Shown here piece after piece: positions 7,252 to 16,407 of a DNA stretch of 53,288 nucleotides (its first letter is position 1; each line of letters opens with the position of its first letter). Source of the DNA: Candidatus Borkfalkia faecavium (GTDB lineage Bacteria > Bacillota > Clostridia > Christensenellales > Borkfalkiaceae); NCBI GenBank assembly GCA_019114755.1, contig DXEW01000031.1, positions 1 through 53,288 on the forward strand. The letters run 5' to 3'. The notes below the pieces were generated by a model. The model saw nothing but the letters and a program-made list of their open reading frames with translations, was not told where the DNA came from and ran no database searches. Both the position numbers and the translations under genes were made by a program.

Positions 7252-8814
7252 ATGAAACTGCAAATATTCGATTCTACCCTGCGCGACGGCGCGCAGGGGG
7301 CAAATATCTCCTTTTCGGTGGAAGACAAGGTCAAGGTCATCGAAGAGCTGGACAAGCTGGGCGTAGACTTCATCGAGGCGGGCAACCCCTACTCGAACCC
7401 GGCGGAGATGCAGTTCTTCCAGCGCATCCGCGGCATGAAGCTGCAAAACGCGCAGATCGTGGCCTTCGGCTCCACCCGCCGCAAGGGCGTTCCCGCCGCG
7501 GAAGACGCCAATTTGAAGTCGCTGTTGGCGGCAGGCACCGACTATGTGGCCATCTTCGGCAAGAGCCACATCCGCCACGCCACGGACGTCTTAAAGGCCA
7601 CGCCCGAAGAGAATTTGGAGATGATCTACGACAGCGTTCGCTTCCTCGCCTCGCAGGGGAAGCAGGTCATCTTTGACGCCGAGCACTTTTTTGACGGCTA
7701 CAAGACGGACGAAACCTACGCCATGGCGGCCTTGGCGCGCGCCGCCGAGGCGGGCGCCTACTGCCTGTGCCTGTGCGATACCAACGGCGGCATCTTCCCC
7801 GACGAAGCGTACCGCATCACCCGCGCCGTGTGCGAGCGCTTCCCCGACGTCATCGTCGCCATCCACTGCCACAACGACGGCGGGCTGGCGGTGGCGGACT
7901 CCATCGAGGCGGTGAAGGCGGGCGCAAAGCAGGTGCAGGGCACCTTTTTGGGCTTCGGCGAGCGGTGCGGCAACACCAACCTTTCCACCGTCATCTGCAA
8001 TTTGCAGCTCAAGCGCGGGTACGAATGCATCCCGCCCGAAAACCTGAAAGACGTGTACGGCTGCGCCATGGCCATCGCCGAAACGGCCAACACCGCCGTG
8101 CCCGACAACCAGCCCTACATCGGCATGAACGCCTTCGCCCATAAAGCGGGCATGCACGCCGACGGGGTGCTGAAATATTCCTCTTCCTTCGAACACATCG
8201 ACCCCGCCATCATCGGCAACAAGCGCAAGTTTTTGCTTTCGGAAATTTCCGGCAAGAGCGCCATCTACGATAAGCTGAAGAGCTATTTCCCCTCCCTCGA
8301 CAAAAACGGCAGGGAGATGGGCGAGATCGTGGCGGCGCTGAAAGAGCGGGCGCTGGCGGGGTACCAGTACGAGGCAGCAGAAGCCAGCTTTGTGCTGCTG
8401 GTGGAAAAGATACTCGGCAAGTACACCAACTCGTTCGACCTCATCAGCTACAAGATCATCAACGAACAGCCCGCCATCGAGGGCAAGGTGGCGTCCGCCA
8501 TCGTCAAGATCCGCGTCAACGGCGTCACCAAGATCGCCGCTTCCGACGGCGAAGGCCCCGTGCACGCCATGGACTTGGCGCTGCGCGCGGCGCTTGCCGA
8601 CTTCTACCCCGAGATCGCGCGCATTTCGCTGACAGACTTTAAGGTGCGCGTGCTCGATTCCGCCAAGGCGACGGCGGCGAAGGTGCGCGTGCTCATCACC
8701 ACCGCGGACAGCGCCGACAGCTGGACGACGGTGGGCGTTTCGGAAGACGTGATCGAGGCGAGCTGGATCGCCCTCACGGACTCTATCGACTATATGCTGA
8801 TGCGCCGCCGCTGA
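7252..8814 (+). CDS. cimA: (R)-citramalate synthase
   Basis: Condenses pyruvate and acetyl-CoA to citramalate, the first step of threonine-independent isoleucine synthesis. It has an HMGL-type barrel with FDSTLRDGAQ (residues 5-14) and metal ligands AIHCHNDGG (His205, His207), then a C-terminal LeuA-type dimer/allosteric domain from about 400. The 520-residue length and the signature IVAFGSTRRKGV mark the long CimA subfamily, not isopropylmalate synthase. AAGGAT precedes the ATG. The leuCDB genes 3.6 kb downstream supply the following steps. Confidence 0.9.
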   Translation: MKLQIFDSTLRDGAQGANISFSVEDKVKVIEELDKLGVDFIEAGNPYSNPAEMQFFQRIRGMKLQNAQIVAFGSTRRKGVPAAEDANLKSLLAAGTDYVAIFGKSHIRHATDVLKATPEENLEMIYDSVRFLASQGKQVIFDAEHFFDGYKTDETYAMAALARAAEAGAYCLCLCDTNGGIFPDEAYRITRAVCERFPDVIVAIHCHNDGGLAVADSIEAVKAGAKQVQGTFLGFGERCGNTNLSTVICNLQLKRGYECIPPENLKDVYGCAMAIAETANTAVPDNQPYIGMNAFAHKAGMHADGVLKYSSSFEHIDPAIIGNKRKFLLSEISGKSAIYDKLKSYFPSLDKNGREMGEIVAALKERALAGYQYEAAEASFVLLVEKILGKYTNSFDLISYKIINEQPAIEGKVASAIVKIRVNGVTKIAASDGEGPVHAMDLALRAALADFYPEIARISLTDFKVRVLDSAKATAAKVRVLITTADSADSWTTVGVSEDVIEASWIALTDSIDYMLMRRR

Positions 8815-8874
8815 GCGAAAGGACAGTACCGACGCCGGGCGGAAAACGCATTCGGCGGCATGCCGCTCAGCGGC

Positions 8875-9012
8875 TGCGCGGGCTGCCGCAGTAAAGCCGG
8901 CAAACAGACGCCGAGGGCGCGCTCCGCAATGCGAAGCGCGTAAAACGAGCGCCGCGCTCCGCAAAGCGAAGCGCGTAAACAGAGGCGCGCTCTGCGGCAA
9001 AACAAACGAGCG
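8875..9012 (+). repeat. GC-rich imperfect tandem repeats between cimA and the glycosyltransferase
   Basis: Units of about 30-34 bp share GCGCTCCGCAA(A/T)GCGAAGCGCGTAAA. Two are clear (about 8918-8951 and 8952-8980), with decayed neighbours. The core is self-complementary and could form hairpins. No gene is seen here. Confidence 0.55.
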
Positions 9013-9050
9013 CAGCGCCCTGCCGCTGCGGAAAGACAAAGGGGAAAGAG

Positions 9051-10820
9051 ATGGTATTATACGAACTGCAATTCGGGGGCGGCCCCGCGGGCACGCGGGA
9101 GCTGTACTGGCGCGGGAGCGCCGCGCCCTGCATGGGCGGGGGGCTCTCGTTCCGTGCGGGAGACACCGCCGCCTTCGATACATATTTCAATTTATTTTCG
9201 CACGAAAAATACGCCCACCTGTGCGGCATCGGCGGCTTTACGCTGGTACTGCACGGCGAAGGGCGCTTTTTGGTGCGTTTTTTTTGGGCGCACGAGGGGG
9301 GAGAAGAGGAGATCGCCGCCTTCGCCTTTTCAGACGAGCTCAGCGCCCCCGTCGACCTTTCGGCGCTGCCGCAGCAAGGGTTTGTGTACTTTTCTTTAGA
9401 AGCGCAGACGGAGGGGCGCATCTTTTCCGGCTATGCGGCGGCGCAGCCGCCATGCCTGCGGGAAGCGCGCATCGCCGTCGTCATCTGCACCTACCGCCGC
9501 GAGCGCTTTGCCGAAGCGGCCGTACAGCGCTTTTTGGAAGCGGCGCAGATCGAGCCCGCATGGGGAGAGCGGCTGCACCTGTATATCTGCGACAACGCCG
9601 GCACCCTGCGCCTGCCCCCTTCTCCCCTCTATACCCTGCTGCCAGGGCGCAATTTGGGCGGTTCGGGCGGCTTTGCCAGGGGGATGGCGGCGGCAGCCTT
9701 TTCGCCCGATGCGGCGGGCGGGTTCAGCCACATCCTGCTGATGGACGACGACGTGCTGTGCCCGTTTGAAACGCTGGCGCGGACGTGGCGGCTCATAAGC
9801 TGCCTGCTGCCAGAGCACGCCTCCGCGACGCTCGGCGGGGGGATGCTGACGCTGGAAAGACCCGCCGTGCAGTACGAGGCGGGCGGGTATTACGACGGCT
9901 TTCACCTCGCCTCGCGCGGGCACGGGCTGCATCTGGCGGCGCGGGAAGCGCTGCTTGCAAACGAACGCCTGCCCAAGGCCAACTTCGCCGCCTGGTGGTA
10001 CTGCTGCATGGAGGCGGGCAGCGTGCGCGCGCACGGGCTGCCCATGCCTTTTTTTATCAAGAGCGACGACATCGAATACGGCATCCGCTGCGGGGAAGAG
10101 ATAATTTTTATGAGCGGCATCGGCGTATGGCACCAAGATTTTTCCGCCAAATACAGCGCCGCGCTGGAATACTACATCCGCCGCAACGAACTCATCACCT
10201 CTACCCTGCACTTCTCCGCCCGCGTGACGCGGCCGAAGTTCGCCATGCTGTACAACGTGTACAAGCAGCTCACCTTGAAGCGGTACGACGCCGCAGAGCT
10301 GATCCTGCGCGCCTATGAAGATTTTTTGAAGGGTCCGCAGTTTCTGCTGACCGCCGACGCGCAGCAGCTGCAAAGAGAGGTCGCCGCCGCCTGCGCGCCC
10401 GCCCTCTCGCTGGCAAAGATCGGCGAACGCTTCCCGCAGCTATCCCTCGTACAGCCGCCGCCTGCCAAGCGGCTGCCCCTGCCGCTGCGCGCGCTCCTTC
10501 TCATCGAAAACTTTTTGCCCTCCTTCTGTTTCAAAAAACAGCCCGCAGCCCTGCCCGAGCACGATACACCCGTGGCGAAGGCGTTTTTGCGCCGCACCGC
10601 CGTGCTGTGCAGCTACGGTGCGGGCACGGGGCACATCTGCACGCTGGATACGAAGCGGCGCGCCAAGCTCCGCCGCAGGGCGTGCAAGCTGTTTTTCGCC
10701 CTTTTGTTCAGATATAAAAAGGTGAAGAAGGCGTACCTCGCCCAAGCCGGCGAACTCTGTTCCGCCGCGCAGTGGCGGCGCGCGGAAGAAGGAAAAACGG
10801 ACGCCCCGCCCAAACGGTAG
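9051..10820 (+). CDS. GT2 glycosyltransferase, GlfT2-like galactofuranosyltransferase
   Basis: 589 residues. An N-terminal beta-rich domain (about 1-135) is followed by a GT-A domain that starts at IAVVICTYRRERF. The nucleotide/metal motif is MDDDV (Asp232-234), the acceptor-side motif SDDIEYG (338-344) and the conserved WHQDF (360-364), in the order seen in actinobacterial GlfT2 and its Firmicutes relatives. These proteins polymerise UDP-galactofuranose onto a lipid-linked or cell-wall glycan at the inner face of the membrane. The C-terminal helical region is Arg/Ala-rich. It has no functional link to the ilv genes beside it. The sugar specificity is inferred from the family only. Confidence 0.78.
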   Translation: MVLYELQFGGGPAGTRELYWRGSAAPCMGGGLSFRAGDTAAFDTYFNLFSHEKYAHLCGIGGFTLVLHGEGRFLVRFFWAHEGGEEEIAAFAFSDELSAPVDLSALPQQGFVYFSLEAQTEGRIFSGYAAAQPPCLREARIAVVICTYRRERFAEAAVQRFLEAAQIEPAWGERLHLYICDNAGTLRLPPSPLYTLLPGRNLGGSGGFARGMAAAAFSPDAAGGFSHILLMDDDVLCPFETLARTWRLISCLLPEHASATLGGGMLTLERPAVQYEAGGYYDGFHLASRGHGLHLAAREALLANERLPKANFAAWWYCCMEAGSVRAHGLPMPFFIKSDDIEYGIRCGEEIIFMSGIGVWHQDFSAKYSAALEYYIRRNELITSTLHFSARVTRPKFAMLYNVYKQLTLKRYDAAELILRAYEDFLKGPQFLLTADAQQLQREVAAACAPALSLAKIGERFPQLSLVQPPPAKRLPLPLRALLLIENFLPSFCFKKQPAALPEHDTPVAKAFLRRTAVLCSYGAGTGHICTLDTKRRAKLRRRACKLFFALLFRYKKVKKAYLAQAGELCSAAQWRRAEEGKTDAPPKR

Positions 10821-10962
10821 CGCCGTACCTTCCGCAGCGTGAAAGCGCGAAAGGCAAAGGCTCCCCGCCCGCACGGTAACGCCGCCCTCTCCGCCGTGCG
10901 GCACGGCGTAAACAACGGACATCCCGCCCGCGCGGTAATGCCGCACTTTCCGCATCTTTGGG

Positions 10963-11137
10963 TGTGGAAATATCCACAAAACTGCGCCGAAGGCCGCCCG
11001 CTTTTGCAAGCGGGCGGCCCTTTTGCCAAAAAGTTATCCCGAAAAAACCGCATTTTCGACGGATTTTTACAATATTTTTACAAAACGTGAAAAATTTATG
11101 ACAAGTTTATCCACACTGTGCAAAACTCTGTGGATAA
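10963..11137. promoter_or_regulatory. DnaA-box cluster with AT-rich tract
   Basis: Perfect consensus boxes TTATCCACA (11107-11115) and its inverse TGTGGATAA (11129-11137) are 13 bp apart. A near-palindrome of weaker boxes (TGTGGAAAT / ATATCCACA) lies at 10963-10978, and TTATCCCGA at about 11033. Between them is an AT-rich tract with two direct copies of ATTTTTACAA (11063-11072, 11074-11083). This resembles the parts of a replication origin, but no dnaA, dnaN or rpmH is near and flanking genes converge on it. It may be a DnaA-titrating or regulatory site. Confidence 0.5.
10992..11025 (+). terminator. Intrinsic terminator downstream of the glycosyltransferase
   Basis: Perfect 12-bp stem (10992-11003 with 11008-11019), loop TTGC, then CTTTTG. 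It is the only clear stop signal for the plus-strand transcript from 2850. Confidence 0.8.
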
Positions 11138-11149
11138 CTTTCGCGGCGG

Positions 11150-11285
11150 CCGCCCCTTTCAAAACACCCCTTTCGCAGCTGCCGCCGCCCCTTCCGCAGC
11201 GACCGCCTCCCCTTCCGAAACGGCCGACGCCTCTTCCAAAACGGCCGACGCCCCTTTCAAAACGCCCCTTTCAAAGCCGCTAAAA
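11150..11285. repeat. Degenerate CCTTTC/CCTTCC tandem repeats
   Basis: Short units such as GACGCC(C/T)CTTTC(C)AAAACG recur every 20-25 bp between the DnaA boxes and the lysR stop. No gene is seen. They are probably low-complexity sequence. Confidence 0.4.
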
Positions 11286-11301
11286 CACGGGCGCAGGCGG
11301 C

Positions 11302-12153
11302 TCACTTCCCCGCCAAAAGCGCCTCGGCGAGGGCGTTGCCGCGGCGGAAGGCGCAGTAGCTGATAAGCTCGGGCACGGCGAAATCGAGCGGGCGGATGGC
11401 CTCCAGCTTCCCTTCTTTGAGCTCTCGCTCCGCCATTTTGGCGGGCAAAAAGCTGTAGTCTAAACCCGCCAGCAGGTATTCGATAACTTTGCCGCTGTTG
11501 TCCACCTCAAAGCGGAAGGCGTGGCGGGGCGGGAAGAGGGAGCGCACGAATTCGCCCGCGTCACCGAAGGCGAAGTTGCACATCAAATATTCGCAGGAGG
11601 CCAGCTCCTGCTTGCGGATGCCGCCCCGAAAGGCGTTGGCAGCGGGAGAGGCGAGCAGCAGCAGCCTGTCCTGCGAGAAGCGGCGGCTGGTAAAGCCCGC
11701 CTTTTTGAAGGGCAGGTATGAAAAGGCGACGTCGATGATGCTGTCTTGCAGCATCTGCAAAAGGTCCGCCGAATGCCCCAGCACGACTTTGAGGGACACG
11801 TCTTGATTGTCGCTGAAAAAGCGGGAGAGCAAAGGGAAAAGGCTGCTTTCGTACACGGCGTTGATGCAGCCCACGCGCAGCTGCTTTTCGTAGCGGGCGG
11901 CGGAGTTGACTTCTTGAATAAAGCTCTCTTCCAGATCGTTGATGCGCAGGGCATAGCTTAAAAACAGCTGCCCCTCTTCGGTCAGCTCCACGCCCCCCTG
12001 CCGCCGCACGAACAGCTTTTGGCCCGTTTCATTTTCAAGCTCGGCGATGCGGTTGGTGACGGTGGACTGCGCCACGTACATGCGCTCCGCCGTGCGGGTG
12101 AAATTTTTCAGCTTTGAGAGCATGATAAAGGTCTTGATGCCGTCTGAATTCAT
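11302..12153 (-). CDS. LysR-family transcriptional regulator
   Basis: 283 residues from ATG 12153, chosen over an upstream start because GGGAGGG stands six bases before it. The N-terminal winged helix-turn-helix (MNSDGIKTFIMLSKLKNFT, then AQSTVTNRIAELE) is followed by a periplasmic-binding-protein-like effector domain from about residue 80. It is transcribed away from leuC, the classic layout for a LysR regulator of its neighbour, and a 22-bp palindrome overlaps the leuC promoter. The likely role is control of leuCDB in response to a branched-chain pathway intermediate; the effector cannot be told from the sequence. Confidence 0.88.
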   Translation of the reverse strand: MNSDGIKTFIMLSKLKNFTRTAERMYVAQSTVTNRIAELENETGQKLFVRRQGGVELTEEGQLFLSYALRINDLEESFIQEVNSAARYEKQLRVGCINAVYESSLFPLLSRFFSDNQDVSLKVVLGHSADLLQMLQDSIIDVAFSYLPFKKAGFTSRRFSQDRLLLLASPAANAFRGGIRKQELASCEYLMCNFAFGDAGEFVRSLFPPRHAFRFEVDNSGKVIEYLLAGLDYSFLPAKMAERELKEGKLEAIRPLDFAVPELISYCAFRRGNALAEALLAGK

Positions 12154-12233
12154 CTTTCCCTCCCCCTGCCGCGGCGCGGCAGGCAATTCGCTTTTTCGAT
12201 TACTGCAATTAAAATTATCTATTTTATAAATCG

Positions 12234-12262
12234 TTTACAAATTATAGCACTTGTGTTATAAT
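12234..12262 (+). promoter_or_regulatory. leuC promoter with overlapping palindromic operator
   Basis: TTTACA (12234-12239), 17-bp spacer, TATAAT (12257-12262). The -10 forms the right half of an inverted repeat, 12241-12262 (ATTATA.CAC / GTG.TATAAT, nine of eleven pairs), a good LysR-type site. A possible opposite promoter for lysR lies in the same AT-rich stretch (TTGTAA, 17 bp, TAATTT). The leuC leader is about 150 nt. Confidence 0.75.
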
Positions 12263-12419
12263 GATGTCAAGCAAAAAACGGAAGGGCAGCGCAAGGGACA
12301 CGTGCGCTGCGGCGGCTTAGCCCCGCGCACACGAAGGCCCTGCCGCGGCTTTTGCCCCGCGCGGGCAAAAAAAGCGCCTTCCGCATCCGAAAAACCGAAA
12401 AAAAAGGAGTACGGCAATT

Positions 12420-13679
12420 ATGGGAATGACAATGTCGCAAAAGATCCTCGCCGCGCACGCAGGGCTTGCCAGCGTGAAGGCGGGGCAGCTGATCGACGCG
12501 GAGCTGGACATGGTGCTGGGCAACGACATCACCTCGCCCGTGGCGGTCAAAGAATTTGAAAAGGCGGGCTTTACCTGCATCCAATGCCCCGCCAGGGTGA
12601 GCATGGTGATGGACCACTTCACCCCCAATAAAGACATCAAGGCGGCCGAACAGGTAAAGACGGTGCGCAATTTTGCCAACAAATACGGGGTGGAAAACTT
12701 TTTCGACGTGGGCCGCATGGGCATCGAACACGCCCTGCTGCCCGAACAGGGGCTTGTAGGCGCGGGAGATCTGGTCATCGGCGCCGACAGCCACACCTGC
12801 ACCTACGGGGCGCTGGGCGCCTTTTCTACCGGCGTTGGCTCGACGGATATGGCCGCCGGCATGATGAGCAACCGCTGCTGGTTCAAAGTTCCCGCGGCGA
12901 TCAAATTCGTGCTCAAAAACAAGCCCGCCAAGAACATCTGCGGCAAAGACATCATTTTGCACATCATCGGCCTCATCGGCGTAGACGGGGCGCTGTATAA
13001 ATCGATGGAGTTTGTGGGCGACGGCGTTCGGTACCTTTCCATCGACGACCGCTTCACCATCTGCAACATGGCGATCGAAGCGGGCGCGAAGAACGGCATC
13101 TTCCCCGTAGACGACGTGACGCGCGCCTATTTGGAAGGCCGCTTCAAGCGCGAGATCCGCGCCTTCGAGGCGGACCCCGACGCCGAATACGAGCGCACCA
13201 TCGAGGTAGACCTTTCCGCCCTCAAGCCGACGGTCGCCTTCCCCCACCTGCCCGAAAACACCCGCACCCCCGAAGCCTGGGGCGAGGTGAAGATCGACCA
13301 GGTGGTCATCGGCAGCTGCACCAACGGGCACATCTCCGACCTGCGCATCGCGGCGGACATTTTGCGCGGCAAACACGTCGCCAAAGGCGTGCGCTGCATC
13401 ATCATCCCCGCCACCAACACCATCTGGAAGCAGGCGATGCACGAAGGGCTGTTCGACGTGTTCATCGACGCGGGCGCCGTCGTCTCGACCCCGACCTGCG
13501 GCCCCTGCCTGGGCGGGCACATGGGCATCCTCGCCGCGGGCGAGCGCGCGGTGGCGACCACCAACCGCAACTTCGTCGGCCGCATGGGGCATGTAGACAG
13601 CGAAGTGTACCTCGCCTCGCCGTATGTGGCGGCGGCAAGCGCCGTGGCGGGCAAGCTCGCCACGCCCGACGAGATCTAA
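12420..13679 (+). CDS. leuC: 3-isopropylmalate / citramalate dehydratase, large subunit
   Basis: Aconitase-family large subunit that isomerises isopropylmalate, or citramalate to methylmalate, with LeuD. 419 residues, the short two-subunit form. The [4Fe-4S] ligands are Cys300 (GSCTNGH) and Cys360/Cys363 (TCGPCLGG). The start at 12420 follows GGAG with a longish gap; ATG 12426 is an alternative. It overlaps no gene and is followed by leuD after 21 bp. With cimA in the window and no leuA, citramalate may be its main substrate. Confidence 0.94.
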   Translation: MGMTMSQKILAAHAGLASVKAGQLIDAELDMVLGNDITSPVAVKEFEKAGFTCIQCPARVSMVMDHFTPNKDIKAAEQVKTVRNFANKYGVENFFDVGRMGIEHALLPEQGLVGAGDLVIGADSHTCTYGALGAFSTGVGSTDMAAGMMSNRCWFKVPAAIKFVLKNKPAKNICGKDIILHIIGLIGVDGALYKSMEFVGDGVRYLSIDDRFTICNMAIEAGAKNGIFPVDDVTRAYLEGRFKREIRAFEADPDAEYERTIEVDLSALKPTVAFPHLPENTRTPEAWGEVKIDQVVIGSCTNGHISDLRIAADILRGKHVAKGVRCIIIPATNTIWKQAMHEGLFDVFIDAGAVVSTPTCGPCLGGHMGILAAGERAVATTNRNFVGRMGHVDSEVYLASPYVAAASAVAGKLATPDEI

Positions 13680-13700
13680 TTTAGCGGAGGACCATGAAAA

Positions 13701-14189
13701 ATGAACGTAAAAGGAACTGTTTTCAGATATAAAAGCGACGTCGATACCGACGTCATCATCCCGGCGCGCTACCTCAACACCACTTCGGAAGCGGAGCTGG
13801 CGTCGCACTGCATGGAAGACATCGACAAAGACTTCGTCAAAAAGGTGAAAAAGGGCGACATCATCGTGGCGGAAGACAACTTCGGCTGCGGCTCTTCGCG
13901 CGAGCACGCGCCCATCGCCATCAAGGCGAGCGGCATTTCCCTGGTCATCGCCAACTCGTTCGCACGCATCTTCTACCGCAATTCCATCAACATCGGGCTG
14001 CCCATTCTGGAATGCCCGGAAGCGGTGAAGAACATCAAGGCGGGCGACATCGTCTCCTGCGACCTCTCCAAAGGCGAGATCGTCAACGAGACCACGGGGC
14101 AGAAGTTCCAAGCAGAACCCTTCCCCGATTTTATCCAGAACATCATCGACAAGGGCGGCCTGATCGCCTCCATCAAGGCGCGCGGCTGA
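13701..14189 (+). CDS. leuD: 3-isopropylmalate / citramalate dehydratase, small subunit
   Basis: 162-residue swivelling domain partner of LeuC. It has the start motif [17 protein letters not shown] and the substrate-loop motif [12 protein letters not shown] (about residues 58-69), whose SSREH discriminates substrates in this family. GCGGAGG lies before a short out-of-frame ATG at 13694; the in-frame ATG at 13701 is used. An 84-bp gap separates it from leuB. Confidence 0.93.
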   Translation: MNVKGTVFRYKSDVDTDVIIPARYLNTTSEAELASHCMEDIDKDFVKKVKKGDIIVAEDNFGCGSSREHAPIAIKASGISLVIANSFARIFYRNSINIGLPILECPEAVKNIKAGDIVSCDLSKGEIVNETTGQKFQAEPFPDFIQNIIDKGGLIASIKARG

Positions 14190-14273
14190 AGGCGCACGGG
14201 CTGAGGCAGCCAAGGCGCGCCGCCTTAAAAGCGGCATTTTGACCGATATTTTGAATTTGAAGAGGTAATAGCC

Positions 14274-15356
14274 ATGAAAAAGCATATCGCAGTGCTCGCG
14301 GGCGACGGCATCGGCCCCGAGATCACCGACGGCGCCATCGCCGTCCTTAAAAAAGTGGGCGAAAAGTTCGGCCACGAGTTTGAATTTGAACATCTGCTGA
14401 TGGGCGTCTGCGCCATCGAAGCGACGGGCGAACCGCTGCCGCAGTACACCATCGACCGCTGCCTGGCATCCGACAGCGTGCTCCTCGGCGCCGTAGGCGG
14501 CGCGGTGGGCGACCCTCGCATCAATAACCTGCCCGGGCACCTGCGCCCCGAAGCGGGCCTTTTGAAGATCCGCGCCGCGCTGGGGCTGTATTCCAACCTG
14601 CGCCCGGCGCGCCTGTTCCCCGCCCTGGCGGGGGCCTGCCCCCTGCGCAAAGACATCGCCGAAAAGGGCATCGACCTCGTGGTCGTGCGCGAGCTGACGG
14701 GCGGCATCTACTTCGGCGAGCGCGGCCGCGGCGTGGGCGAAGGCGGCGCCTTTGCCTATGACACCGAAAAGTACAGCGTGGAAGAGATCACCCGCATCGC
14801 CAAGATCGCCTTCGAACTGGCGATGAAGCGCAAAAAGCGGGTCATCTCCATCGACAAGGCGAACGTTCTGGAATCTTCGCGCCTGTGGAGAGAGACGGTG
14901 CACGCCGTCGCCAAAGACTACCCCGAAGTGGAAGTGACGGATATGCTGGTAGACAACGCCGCCATGCAGCTGGTGAAAAACCCCGCCCAGTTCGACGTGG
15001 TCGTCACCTCGAACATCTTCGGCGACATCCTCTCCGACGAGGCGGCGATGATCACGGGCTCCATCGGCATGCTGGCATCCTCCTCTTTGGGCGCCACCAA
15101 GCGCGGCCTGTACGAGCCCATCCACGGCTCCGCGCCCGACATCGCCGGCAAAGACCTCGCCAACCCCATCGCCACCATCCTTTCGGCGGCGATGATGCTG
15201 CGCGACTCCTTCGACATGCAGGCGGAGGCAAAGGCGGTGGAAGACGCCGTCAACGCCGTGCTGAATGAAGGCTACCGCACCGCCGACATCATGAGCGAGG
15301 GCATGAAGCAGGTCAAAGGCAGCGAGATGACCAAACTCATCGCCGAGCGGATCTGA
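14274..15356 (+). CDS. leuB: 3-isopropylmalate / methylmalate dehydrogenase
   Basis: NAD-dependent oxidative decarboxylase of the leucine path that also converts 3-methylmalate to 2-oxobutyrate in the citramalate path. 360 residues. It opens [24 protein letters not shown] (about 142-153) and the NAD region [14 protein letters not shown] near 280-293 are typical. AGAGGT precedes the ATG. It is the last gene of leuCDB, followed by a strong bidirectional terminator. Confidence 0.94.
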   Translation: MKKHIAVLAGDGIGPEITDGAIAVLKKVGEKFGHEFEFEHLLMGVCAIEATGEPLPQYTIDRCLASDSVLLGAVGGAVGDPRINNLPGHLRPEAGLLKIRAALGLYSNLRPARLFPALAGACPLRKDIAEKGIDLVVVRELTGGIYFGERGRGVGEGGAFAYDTEKYSVEEITRIAKIAFELAMKRKKRVISIDKANVLESSRLWRETVHAVAKDYPEVEVTDMLVDNAAMQLVKNPAQFDVVVTSNIFGDILSDEAAMITGSIGMLASSSLGATKRGLYEPIHGSAPDIAGKDLANPIATILSAAMMLRDSFDMQAEAKAVEDAVNAVLNEGYRTADIMSEGMKQVKGSEMTKLIAERI

Positions 15357-15385
15357 GGAAAAATTTTTCTGAACCACAACAAAAG

Positions 15386-15421
15386 CGGCTCTGTACGGTA
15401 CACCGTACAGAGCCGTTCTTC
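15386..15421. terminator. Bidirectional terminator between leuB and the zinc-ribbon operon
   Basis: Perfect 14-bp stem (15386-15399 with 15402-15415) with a two-base loop, a T-rich tail on the plus side and CTTTTGTTG on the minus side. It serves both converging transcripts. Confidence 0.85.
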
Positions 15422-15431
15422 TATATCCTGT

Positions 15432-16397
15432 TTACTTTTTCCCAAACATTTTTTTGACCGCTTCGTCTATTTTTTTCTCGATCCTTTTATTCACGCCGGG
15501 GGCAACTTTATCTACCCACGCCTCCACTTTTTTATTCCATCCGCGATAAGCGAAAATGCGGACGATCAGATACAGCGCCAAAGACGCTCCCGCAGCTATC
15601 AAAGCGGCAGACACCTGCAATTCAAACGGAACATCAAACAACACTGTCTGCATCATATAGAATTCTAAATTCTCTATAGCGGCGATCCCCAAAGAAATCA
15701 CAAAGCCCGCAACAGCGATCAGCAGAATAAAGAATAAGACATAAAAACCGGTCTTTTCCGACGGATGAGCTTTTATATATGCCGCGTCCTTCATCGTTTC
15801 ATCGCTCAACATCTTGATATTCTCTATTTTTCCATAATACTGCTGCACGCCGTCTTCCGGTGCGATATGATTATCGATCAACCAGTTGCTCAATAAGATA
15901 GCGGCACATGTTTTAGACAACATACCCGAAGCCAGATCATACGCTAACGCTATACACATGATAATGACAAGTGTACGGACCGTTTTAAATGTGTCGCCAG
16001 TTTGGGCGAGGCTTTCCAAAGGATCGCTGTTCCCCTGCCAGTTTGTAATGACAAAAAATGCGATCAACAGGCAAATTAAACCAATGGCAAGCAACGCGAT
16101 GCCCAGCCATTCGTCTATTGTTTGAATTTTATACCGGAAAGGCGCGGCTGCCTTCCATGTTTCTTCATAGTTGGTTTGATTTTCAGAAACAGACTGTTCG
16201 CCGCCTGTATCGGCTGCAAACTTTTTCTGCCCGCGATCGCGTTTAAATGCGTATCCGCAATTCGCACATTGCTCCGGCTTCCCTACATATACCGCCCCGC
16301 ATTCCGGACAGTAAGTAAATTGACAGCCGCAATGTACGCAATGATCTGCTCCGCTGGATATCTGTGCCCCGCATTCAGGGCATTGAATTAAAGCCAT
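15432..16397 (-). CDS. Zinc-ribbon membrane protein, 321 aa
   Basis: Starts MALIQCPECG with two tandem zinc ribbons (CxxC pairs at about 6/9, 20/23, 30/33, 44/47). A charged linker of about 45 residues follows, then about five hydrophobic segments in two pairs and one single, and a Lys-rich amphipathic tail ending VKKMFGKK. No enzymatic motif is seen. GAGGAG stands six bases before the ATG. It is the last gene of a three-gene operon controlled by the XRE protein at 17557. Its base composition is clearly AT-richer than its neighbours, which suggests transfer. The function is unknown; the family resembles the loosely defined zinc-ribbon membrane proteins of Firmicutes. Confidence 0.8.
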   Translation of the reverse strand: MALIQCPECGAQISSGADHCVHCGCQFTYCPECGAVYVGKPEQCANCGYAFKRDRGQKKFAADTGGEQSVSENQTNYEETWKAAAPFRYKIQTIDEWLGIALLAIGLICLLIAFFVITNWQGNSDPLESLAQTGDTFKTVRTLVIIMCIALAYDLASGMLSKTCAAILLSNWLIDNHIAPEDGVQQYYGKIENIKMLSDETMKDAAYIKAHPSEKTGFYVLFFILLIAVAGFVISLGIAAIENLEFYMMQTVLFDVPFELQVSAALIAAGASLALYLIVRIFAYRGWNKKVEAWVDKVAPGVNKRIEKKIDEAVKKMFGKK

Positions 16398-16407
16398 ATG
16401 CTTCTCC

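Noticed and set aside
10963-11137. Calling the DnaA-box cluster the chromosome origin
   Set aside because: No dnaA, dnaN, recF or rpmH nearby, and genes converge on it (plus strand left, minus strand right), opposite to the usual pattern at oriC. Kept as a finding only.
12267-15377. Very long minus-strand open frames (for example 1036 codons here, and 907 codons at 4855-7578, 657 at 3153-5126)
   Set aside because: They lie antisense to clearly recognised ilv/leu genes, are His/Gly/Val/Arg-rich with no family match or start signal, and follow from high GC with few stops in the opposite frame.
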